11,672 nt of DNA from Planctomycetota bacterium (GTDB lineage Bacteria; Planctomycetota; UBA1135; GCA-002686595): positions 1 to 11,672 of the forward strand of contig JAJFFA010000417.1 in the NCBI GenBank assembly GCA_021776885.1. The letters run 5' to 3'. Below the pieces are notes generated by a model. That model was not told where the DNA came from and did no database searches. It saw nothing but the letters and a program-made list of their open reading frames with translations. Shown here piece by piece: positions 1 to 6,719 of the stretch. Made by a program: the position numbers and the translations under genes. The stretch's first letter is position 1. Each line of letters starts with the position of its first letter.

Positions 1-2273
1 GGGCGAAGAAGGTGCTGGAGCTCGCCCTCGAAGAGGCTCACAACCTCGGCCACAACTACATCGGCACCGAGCACCTGCTCCTCGGTCTCCTCCGCGAGCA
101 GGAGTCGATTGCGGCCAAGGTGCTGATGGCGCTCGACCTCAAGCTCGACGAGGTGCGCGACGAGGTGCTCGAGTTCCTCGGCGCCGACACGACCTCCTCG
201 CCGCGCGGACAGACGCAGGCGACCGGCGAGAAGGGCGCCACGGGCAGCCGCTCGCGCACGCCAGCACTCGACGCTTTCGGGCGCGACCTGACCGAGCTGG
301 CGCGCGAGAAGAAGCTCGACCCGGTCATCGGCCGTCGCAAGGAGATCCGCCGCGTCGTCCAGATCCTCTGCCGCCGCACCAAGAACAACCCCGTGCTGCT
401 GGGTGAGGCCGGCGTCGGCAAGACGGCCATCGTCGAGGGGCTCGCCCAGAACATCGTCAGCGGCAAGGTTCCCGAGATCCTTCACGACCGGCGCCTGGTC
501 GTGCTCGACCTCGCGATGATGGTCGCCGGCACCAAGTACCGAGGCCAGTTCGAGGAGCGCATCAAGGCCGTGATGAACGAAGTTCGTCGCGCCAAGAACG
601 TCATCCTCTTCATTGACGAACTGCACACCCTCGTCGGCGCCGGCGGCGCCGAAGGCGCGATCGACGCCAGCAACGTGCTCAAGCCAGCCCTCTCGCGAGG
701 CGAGGTCCAGTGCATAGGCGCCACCACCCTCGACGAGTACCGCAAGCACATCGAGAAGGACGGCGCCCTGGAGCGTCGCTTCCAGGCCGTCAACGTCGAC
801 CCGCCGACCCCCGAGCAGACGATCGACATCCTCAAGGGTCTGCGCGACCGCTACGAGGCGCACCACCGCGTCGCCTACACCGACGAGGCTCTGGAGCAGG
901 CCGTCGAGCTCTCCAACCGCTACATCAACAACCGCTTCCTGCCGGACAAGGCCATCGACGTGATGGACGAGGCCGGGGCGCGCGTGCGCATCAACGCCAT
1001 GGTGCCGCCGCCGGACCTGCGCGAGCTCTCCGAGAAGATCGAGAGCCTCGAGCTGAACAAGGACGAGGCCGTCACGGAGCAGGACTTCGAGCGCGCGGCC
1101 AAGGTCCGCGACGAGGCCTACCAGCTCAAGAAGAAGAAGGAAGAGATCCAGACCGCCTGGCGCAAGGAGCAGCAGGAGAAGGAGCAGGTCGGTGAGGTCA
1201 CCGCCGACGTGATCCAGGAGACCGTGTCGAAGATGACCGGTATCCCCCTGACGCGCCTCGAGAAGGGCGAGCGCGAGCGCCTGCTGCAGATGGAGGCCGA
1301 GCTGGGCCGGGTCGTGATCCACCAAGAGGACGCCATCCACGCCATCGCGCGCTCGGTGCGTCGCTCGCGCTCGGGGCTCAAGGACCCGCGCCGCCCCATG
1401 GGTTCGTTCCTGTTCCTGGGCCCCTCGGGCGTGGGCAAGACGTTCCTGTGCAAGCAGCTCGCGAAGTTCATGTTCGGCAACGAAGACGCCGTCATCACGA
1501 TGGACATGAGCGAGTACATGGAAAAGCACAACGCCTCGCGGCTGGTGGGCGCGCCCCCCGGCTACGTGGGCTATGAAGAAGGAGGTCAGCTCACCGAAAA
1601 AGTGCGCCGACGCCCCTATTCCGTGGTGCTCCTCGACGAAATCGAGAAAGCGCACCCGGATGTTTTCAACATGCTGCTGCAGATCATGGAGGAAGGCCGC
1701 CTGACCGATTCGTTCGGTCGCCACGTCGACTTCCGGAACGTGATCCTGATCATGACCAGCAACCTGGGCTCGCAGCAGATGAAGGCCGGCTCGCAGCTCG
1801 GCTTCGGCCGCATCGACCAGACCTCGACCAACGAAGGCGACCGCAAGAAGCGCATGCAGTCCGACGTGATGATCGAGGTCGAGCGCCACTTCCGGCCCGA
1901 GTTCCTCAACCGTCTCGACGAATCGATCGTCTTCAACCCGCTGACTCACCACGACCTGACCAGCATCGTTCAGCTGCAGCTCGACGAGGTGCGCGTGCGC
2001 CTGGCCGACCACAAGGTCACCCTCGAGTTGACCGAGGACGCCGTCGCCTTCCTGATCGCCAAGGGCTTCCACGAGGACTACGGCGCGCGTCCCCTGCGGC
2101 GCGCCATCGAGCGCTTCATCGAGGACCCCCTCGCGGAGCACCTGCGGCGCAACGACCCCGAGGGCGACACCATCATCTGGGCCGCCAAGGGCGGCGAAGA
2201 GGGCGACGAGAAGCTCGTCTTCAGCGACACCAAGCCCGAGGTTCCCGAACCCGCCGGCGCCAGCGTCGACTAG
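1..2273 (+). CDS. clpC: ATP-dependent Clp protease ATPase subunit ClpC (5' partial)
   Basis: Hexameric AAA+ unfoldase that feeds substrates to the ClpP protease in the cytoplasm. The frame is open from base 3. Compared with ClpC proteins, the first residues (AKKVLELALEEA) match the second Clp_N repeat, so about 80 N-terminal codons should lie upstream of the window; the GTG at 12 is internal. Counting from the codon at 12: AAA1 Walker A GEAGVGKT 131-138 and Walker B VILFIDE 197-203, a UVR-type coiled segment at about 352-385 (which separates ClpC from ClpA/ClpB), AAA2 Walker A GPSGVGKT 470-477, Walker B VVLLDE 538-543, a ClpP-docking loop LGF 596-598, and sensor-2 GAR 691-693. The LGF loop argues for a real ClpP partner, not a ClpB-type disaggregase. 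An oddity is VIHQ where the family usually has VIGQ before AAA2 (His437). The gene ends in an acidic, Pro-rich tail and is followed by a hairpin terminator. Confidence 0.96.
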   Translation, partial: AKKVLELALEEAHNLGHNYIGTEHLLLGLLREQESIAAKVLMALDLKLDEVRDEVLEFLGADTTSSPRGQTQATGEKGATGSRSRTPALDAFGRDLTELAREKKLDPVIGRRKEIRRVVQILCRRTKNNPVLLGEAGVGKTAIVEGLAQNIVSGKVPEILHDRRLVVLDLAMMVAGTKYRGQFEERIKAVMNEVRRAKNVILFIDELHTLVGAGGAEGAIDASNVLKPALSRGEVQCIGATTLDEYRKHIEKDGALERRFQAVNVDPPTPEQTIDILKGLRDRYEAHHRVAYTDEALEQAVELSNRYINNRFLPDKAIDVMDEAGARVRINAMVPPPDLRELSEKIESLELNKDEAVTEQDFERAAKVRDEAYQLKKKKEEIQTAWRKEQQEKEQVGEVTADVIQETVSKMTGIPLTRLEKGERERLLQMEAELGRVVIHQEDAIHAIARSVRRSRSGLKDPRRPMGSFLFLGPSGVGKTFLCKQLAKFMFGNEDAVITMDMSEYMEKHNASRLVGAPPGYVGYEEGGQLTEKVRRRPYSVVLLDEIEKAHPDVFNMLLQIMEEGRLTDSFGRHVDFRNVILIMTSNLGSQQMKAGSQLGFGRIDQTSTNEGDRKKRMQSDVMIEVERHFRPEFLNRLDESIVFNPLTHHDLTSIVQLQLDEVRVRLADHKVTLELTEDAVAFLIAKGFHEDYGARPLRRAIERFIEDPLAEHLRRNDPEGDTIIWAAKGGEEGDEKLVFSDTKPEVPEPAGASVD

Positions 2274-2299
2274 GCTCGAACCGAAAGCACCATCCACGG

Positions 2300-2327
2300 G
2301 GCCCGTGGGGAGCGATCCCCGCGGGCC
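2300..2327 (+). terminator. Hairpin terminator after clpC
   Basis: GGCCCGTGGGGA (2300-2311) and TCCCCGCGGGCC (2316-2327) form a 12-bp stem with a single T:G wobble and a GCGA tetraloop (GNRA type). The pyrimidine-rich TCTCTCGTGC follows, without a true U-run. It starts 26 bases after the clpC stop, which fits intrinsic or hairpin-assisted termination in a GC-rich genome. Confidence 0.75.
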
Positions 2328-2358
2328 TCTCTCGTGCGGCTCGGGCAGGCGGGCTCGA

Positions 2359-2387
2359 TTGCCCGGCCGGCCGGCTGCGCGTACGCT
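2359..2387 (+). promoter_or_regulatory. Candidate sigma70-like promoter for the FG-GAP gene
   Basis: TTGCCC (2359-2364), an exactly 17-bp spacer, and TACGCT (2382-2387) lie between the clpC terminator and the FG-GAP start. The match is partial: 4 of 6 at -35 and 3 of 6 at -10. It would give a leader of about 45 nt. The location and spacing support it; the sequence match alone is weak. Confidence 0.3.
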
Positions 2388-2427
2388 GGAGACCTGGTGC
2401 GGGCCTGGCTTCCCCCACCCCCTCCCG

Positions 2428-2433
2428 AAGGGA
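2428..2433 (+). promoter_or_regulatory. Ribosome binding site deciding the FG-GAP start
   Basis: AAGGGA lies 5 nt before the ATG at 2439. The frame is open back to a GTG at 2334, but that longer version would add 35 Pro/Gly-rich residues in front of a clear signal peptide. The same AAGGGA with the same 5-nt spacing precedes the pseudokinase start at 9088. Confidence 0.6.
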
Positions 2434-2438
2434 ACCCC

Positions 2439-4136
2439 ATGACTTGCCGTCTTGCCTCGCGCTCGATCCGGCGTGCCTCGCTCTGCCTGGCCCTCGCCGT
2501 CACCCTCCCCAGCGCCGCCCAGGCCCAGGCAGCGCTGCGACGCTACCGCGAGCTTTGCGAGCTGCGGCCGCCCATGACCCTCATGGGCGCCACCGACTAC
2601 GAGAGCTTCGGTGCCCTGGTGCAGCGCAGCGGAGACATGAACGGCGACGGCATCGGCGACCTCCTCGTCGGGGTCCCCGACCTGCGCCGTCCGGGCAACA
2701 CCCAACGCGGCGGTCTGCGCATCTACTCGATGCCCCAGGGCGATCTGCTCTGGTCGGTCGACGGCGAGCCCAACGCTGGCCTCGGCTACCACGCGGCCAC
2801 CCTGGGCCATCTGGACGGCGACGGCGTGCCCGACTTCGTGGTCGCCGGGTGGAACACCCTGCGACTGTTCTCCGGCGTGGGCTTTCAGCCGCGCGGTGTC
2901 TGGAAGATGCGCGGCTTCGTCAACGGCGTGGACTTCATGGGCGACATCGATGGCGACGGCATCGACGAGGTGCTGGCCCTCGTGGGCTCGTCGGTCCTGG
3001 TCCTCTCCGGTGCGGACGGCAGGGCGCTGCACGAACTGAACTCCAGCGGCTCGGACGAGCGCCCCGCCAGCGCCACTCGCATCGCTGACTTCGACGGCGA
3101 CGGCGTGGCCGAGTTCCTGATCACGCGGCCGGACCTGGAGAGCGCCGGCGTGCGTGGCGAGGCGCATGTCCACTCGGGCGCGAGCGCTGCGCTGTTGCAC
3201 GTCCTGCGCGGCGACGACGGAGTTTTTTCCGAGCACTACGGCCGCTCCTGGGCCGGCCGCCTGGGCGACGTCGATGCCGACGGAACCGAGGACTTCTTCA
3301 TCTCGGACACGCGCGTCATCTTCAGCGGGGCGGTGGAGCGCGGACGCGTCTACGTCTACTCCGGAGCGACCCTCGCGCGCCTCTTCGCCCTCGAGCCCCA
3401 TGCCGAAGACGGCGGTCGTCTGGGCACCGGACGCGGCTGGGTCGGCGACGTGGACGGGGACGGGCACGACGACATGCTCTTCGGGCACGACAACGGCACC
3501 TGGGCGCCCGAGGGCTTCTCCGGCGCCGCTGCCTTCTCGATCTATTCGGGCCGCGACGGCAGCTTGCTGCGCCGCCTGCATGGTCGGCACGCTAGCGAGG
3601 CCTACGGCCGCGGCCCGACGGGCATCGGCGACGTCGACGGGGACGGGGTGCCGGACGTGATCGTCGGTCGTCCGCGCTGGTTCGGCCCCGTGTCGATCAG
3701 CGGGGAGGTGCACCTGATCTCCCTGCGCCACCCGCAGGTCCCGCGCTACGCCTGCCCGGGCGCTCCCAACTCCACCGGCCGCTCCGGCAAGCTCTCGGCC
3801 ACCGGCCGGCTCTCCGTCGCCCACGACGAGCTGACCCTGCGCGGCGCCAACATGCCGCCGGACAGCCTGATCGACATCTTCTACGCCCTGCGCTCCGATG
3901 CAGTGCCCTTCGCCTCCAGCGGCTGTCTGCGCGGACGCCTGTACCGCGCGGCGCGGCAAGTCATCGGCATCAGCGGCAATTTCGGCATCACCATCCCCCT
4001 CTCGGCGGGCCCCCTCGCCGCGGGTTCCGGCGCGATCAGCGCGGGCTCCACCTGGACCCTGCAGGGCCGCTACTCCGACGGCGCGGCCGGCGGTCACGGC
4101 TTCACCAACACGGTCGAGCTGACCTTCTGCCCGTGA
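2439..4136 (+). CDS. Secreted FG-GAP (integrin-alpha-like) repeat protein
   Basis: Predicted exported beta-propeller protein of 565 aa; the specific role is unknown. Residues 1-31 form a signal peptide: Arg-rich start, hydrophobic LCLALAVTL, and an AQAQA cleavage region. Seven FG-GAP/VCBS-type units follow, each with a Ca-binding-like D-x-[DN]-x-D-G core: 66-74, 124-132 (first Asp replaced by His), 169-177, 217-225, 277-285, 337-345 and 398-406. Seven is the number expected for a closed propeller. Phrases such as YSG and SGA recur between units. Residues 439-565 form a separate module starting CPGAPNSTG and ending LTFCP, with cysteines at 439, 496 and 564; I recognise similar tails on exported planctomycete proteins. 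The start is ATG 2439, with a Shine-Dalgarno and signal peptide. The gene is convergent with the kinase operon and separated from clpC by a terminator, so it is probably monocistronic. It could serve adhesion or carbohydrate binding, but nothing here decides that. Confidence 0.85.
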   Translation: MTCRLASRSIRRASLCLALAVTLPSAAQAQAALRRYRELCELRPPMTLMGATDYESFGALVQRSGDMNGDGIGDLLVGVPDLRRPGNTQRGGLRIYSMPQGDLLWSVDGEPNAGLGYHAATLGHLDGDGVPDFVVAGWNTLRLFSGVGFQPRGVWKMRGFVNGVDFMGDIDGDGIDEVLALVGSSVLVLSGADGRALHELNSSGSDERPASATRIADFDGDGVAEFLITRPDLESAGVRGEAHVHSGASAALLHVLRGDDGVFSEHYGRSWAGRLGDVDADGTEDFFISDTRVIFSGAVERGRVYVYSGATLARLFALEPHAEDGGRLGTGRGWVGDVDGDGHDDMLFGHDNGTWAPEGFSGAAAFSIYSGRDGSLLRRLHGRHASEAYGRGPTGIGDVDGDGVPDVIVGRPRWFGPVSISGEVHLISLRHPQVPRYACPGAPNSTGRSGKLSATGRLSVAHDELTLRGANMPPDSLIDIFYALRSDAVPFASSGCLRGRLYRAARQVIGISGNFGITIPLSAGPLAAGSGAISAGSTWTLQGRYSDGAAGGHGFTNTVELTFCP

Positions 4137-4160
4137 CCTTCTGCCCGTGACCTTCTGCCT
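4121..4160 (+). repeat. 14-bp tandem repeat across the FG-GAP stop codon
   Basis: GACCTTCTGCCCGT occurs at 4121-4134 and 4135-4148 and begins again at 4149-4160 (GACCTTCTGCCT). The first unit encodes the final Thr-Phe-Cys-Pro, and its junction with the second creates the TGA stop at 4134-4136. It looks like a slippage duplication of the gene end that left the protein unchanged. Confidence 0.85.
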
Positions 4161-4197
4161 TGACCCGGCCGTGGCCCTGGGCCGCTCGGCTCAAGGC
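4157..4197. other. Inverted repeat in the convergent intergenic gap, possible bidirectional terminator
   Basis: GCCTTGA (4157-4163) and TCAAGGC (4191-4197) form a 7-bp stem enclosing a GC-rich, partly self-complementary loop. It fills the 54-bp gap between two convergent genes, and one arm contains the stop codon of the minus-strand kinase. No T-run is present on either side, so a terminator role is tentative. Confidence 0.3.
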
Positions 4198-6719
4198 CTG
4201 CCCGTGACGACGAGCTCGCGGGTGGGCCGAACACCGATGCCGCGCGTCGAGCGCGCACCGAGGTCGACCCGCCGCGACACGCGCCCGCCCGCACCACGCA
4301 CGACGTACTGGCGGTAGCCCGGGAGACTCTGGGCGCCGTCGCCGTCGTGGCACGGGAAGTCGTAGGAGAGCAGCCGGCCGGCACAGAGCTCCGTGACGCC
4401 GGAGTCCATCGCCAGCAGGCCGAAGCGCTGCGCTTGGCGCGCCGCGTACTCCCAGCGCGCCTCGGTCGGCAGCGCCAGGCCCATGCGCGTCAGCATGCGC
4501 TGGGCCAGCTCGCCCCCGACTCCGTCCAGGGGGCGCGCGTCCGGCGCAGCCAGGGAGCCGTCGGGCGCCTCGTCGAGCGCGCCGACACTCGGGTCTTCGC
4601 CCGTCCACCCGCGCCACTGGGCGCGGGTCAGCTCGGTCTTCGCCAGGTAGAAGGGATCGAGGCGCAGCGCGTGCACCGGCCCCTCCGTCCACTCGGCCTC
4701 GGGGTCGTGGTGGCGCCCGTCGGGGTCACTCGCCTGGGCTCCGATCCAGGCCGTCCCTCCGGGCAGCAGGACGAAGACCAGCGCGCCCTGCGCTCCCTGT
4801 GCACCCAGCGCACGGGGGGAGAGTCGGCCCGAGTGCGGGTCGCGGCCGGGCGCGTTGCCCGAGGTCAGGAGCGCGAACTCCTCGAGCCCCGACTCCGGGT
4901 CGGGTCCCAGGGGCAAGAGGTCGGGAGCGCGCGGGAGGTCGAGGCCCGCATAGGAGGGGTGGGTCGCGAGGCGCGCGCGCACGTCGTCCCAGAGCGCGCT
5001 GTCCGACGCGGCGCGCGCCGCGCGCTCGCGCGCCCGCGCCGCGCGCCAGGCGACCCCGGGCCCGAAGCGCGCACTGCGCCCGTGGGCCAGCCCGTCCAGG
5101 GGATCGACCAGCTGCTCGAGCCCCTCGACCACGCCGCGCAGGGCCTCGTGCCACCAGATGGCGTCGAGCTCGGGGTCGAGGGCGCCCGCCTCCAGGCGCG
5201 CGCACAGGCGCGGCAGCTGCCCCAGCTTCGAGTCCGCCCGCACCAGCCAGGCGTCGAGGCGCGGCGAGAGCGCCGGGTGCGCCGGCCACAGCTCCGCGGC
5301 CTGCGCCGCCAGGTCCTCGATCTCGACGGCGAGGGACAGGTCCAGGACCGCCGCGTGCAGGCGCAGGGCGCGCTCGCGGCCGAGGTTGGCGTCGTGGGCG
5401 AAGCCCGCCGCCGCGAAGGTCCGCTCGCGGGCCAGCCGCGCGCCGCGCTCGGCCCGCCCGCGCTGCACCAGGGCCAGGGCCGAACCCAGCGCCAGCACCA
5501 GGGTCACGCAGACCAGCCCGGCGGCCAGCCACGGGTGACGCCGGGCCCACTTGCGCGTGCGGTAGAGCGTGGACGCCCCCCGGGATCCGCGTGCCTCGAC
5601 GGGCAGCCCCGAGAGGAAACGCTCGAGATCCCGGGCCAGAGCGATGGCCGAGGGGTAGCGCTCGTCCGGATCGAGGGCGAGGGCCCGTTCGACGATCCAC
5701 ACGAGCTCCGCCGCGGGCCCCGTGGCGAGGGCGCGGGCCAGGGCAGCGGACGAGCGGAAGCCGCGGGAGGAAGCGACGAGCTGTGACGGGGCGAAATCGG
5801 GAGGCGGTAAGCGGAGCGCGCGCTCTCCCCACGCCACGCACTCCTGCACGGCAGCATAGCCACCGGCCCGGGCCGCTCCTAGCTCCATGGGCAGGGAACC
5901 GCTGACGAGTTCGCAGAGCAGGACCCCGAGGGCGAACACGTCGCTGCGGGTGTCGGCGCCGCTGGCTCCGAAGGCCTGCTCCGGCGCCATGTACTCGGGC
6001 GTGCCCAGCATGCGCGAGTCACGGGTCATCGACACCGCCCCCGCCTGCATGGCCTTGGCCACGCCGAAGTCGAGCACCTTGGCCCGCGGCACACCTTCGC
6101 CCTCCGCAACGAGCACGTTGGAGGGCTTGAGGTCGCGGTGCACCAGCCCCTTCTGGTGTGCGTGGTGCACGGCGTCGCACACGCCGAGCAAGAGGCGCAC
6201 GCGGGCGCGCAGGTCCAGGCGGCGCCGGTCGCACCAGTGCGTGATCGGCTCGCCATCGACGAGCTCGAGGGTGAACCAGGGACGCCCGTCGGCCGTGCGA
6301 CCCACGGCGTAGGTCGCGGCGATGCCGGGGTGGGAGAGGCGCGCGAGGGCGCGGCGCTCGCGCTCGAAGCGCTCGACCCACTCGTCGCCGGCCAGCCCGG
6401 GTCGCAGCACCTTCAGGGCCACGCGGCGCTCCAGACGACCCTCCTCGCGGGCGGCGTACACGACCCCCATCGCGCCGCGGCCCAGGACGCCCTCGATGCG
6501 GTGCTGACCGACGCGCTCGGGCCGCTCGAGGACATCCGGCGGCACCAGGGGTTCGAGGAAGTCGTCCTCCGCAGGCGCGTGGGCCAGGAGGGACTCGATC
6601 TCGGCCAGGAGCTCGGCGTCGTCGCCGCAGGCGGCGCGCAGGAAGCTCGTGCGCGCTTCCCCGTCGAGGGCCAGGGCCCCCTGGAAGACCTCGGTGATGC
6701 GCTCCCAGGATGCGCTCAC
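4191..6719 (-). CDS. Membrane Ser/Thr protein kinase with SUMF1-like extracytoplasmic domain
   Basis: Predicted active Hanks-type kinase, 842 aa. Residues 1-70 are an alpha-helical leader (SWERITEVFQGAL, FLRAACGDDAELLAEIESLL) common in planctomycete kinases. Kinase domain about 74-370: glycine loop GRGAMG 80-85, VALK Lys103, catalytic loop HRDLKPSN 194-201, DFG 217-219, activation-segment Ser/Thr (S230, T232, T240), and APE 245-247; all key residues are present. One membrane segment lies at 397-418. The outer part is Ala/Arg-rich helical, then carries the LGPDP linker (about 601-632) and an FGE-sulfatase/SUMF1-like domain at about 643-832 (PFYLAKTELTRAQWRGWTG, LPTEARWEYAAR, VVRGAGG). The SUMF1 centre is short and is probably a binding or sensing domain, not an enzyme. 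The start is GTG 6719 inside GTGA, overlapping the preceding kinase stop by 4 bp and so translationally coupled; a longer open frame upstream has no kinase-like content. It is the last gene of the sigma-pseudokinase-kinase operon. Confidence 0.9.
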   Translation of the reverse strand: MSASWERITEVFQGALALDGEARTSFLRAACGDDAELLAEIESLLAHAPAEDDFLEPLVPPDVLERPERVGQHRIEGVLGRGAMGVVYAAREEGRLERRVALKVLRPGLAGDEWVERFERERRALARLSHPGIAATYAVGRTADGRPWFTLELVDGEPITHWCDRRRLDLRARVRLLLGVCDAVHHAHQKGLVHRDLKPSNVLVAEGEGVPRAKVLDFGVAKAMQAGAVSMTRDSRMLGTPEYMAPEQAFGASGADTRSDVFALGVLLCELVSGSLPMELGAARAGGYAAVQECVAWGERALRLPPPDFAPSQLVASSRGFRSSAALARALATGPAAELVWIVERALALDPDERYPSAIALARDLERFLSGLPVEARGSRGASTLYRTRKWARRHPWLAAGLVCVTLVLALGSALALVQRGRAERGARLARERTFAAAGFAHDANLGRERALRLHAAVLDLSLAVEIEDLAAQAAELWPAHPALSPRLDAWLVRADSKLGQLPRLCARLEAGALDPELDAIWWHEALRGVVEGLEQLVDPLDGLAHGRSARFGPGVAWRAARARERAARAASDSALWDDVRARLATHPSYAGLDLPRAPDLLPLGPDPESGLEEFALLTSGNAPGRDPHSGRLSPRALGAQGAQGALVFVLLPGGTAWIGAQASDPDGRHHDPEAEWTEGPVHALRLDPFYLAKTELTRAQWRGWTGEDPSVGALDEAPDGSLAAPDARPLDGVGGELAQRMLTRMGLALPTEARWEYAARQAQRFGLLAMDSGVTELCAGRLLSYDFPCHDGDGAQSLPGYRQYVVRGAGGRVSRRVDLGARSTRGIGVRPTRELVVTGRP

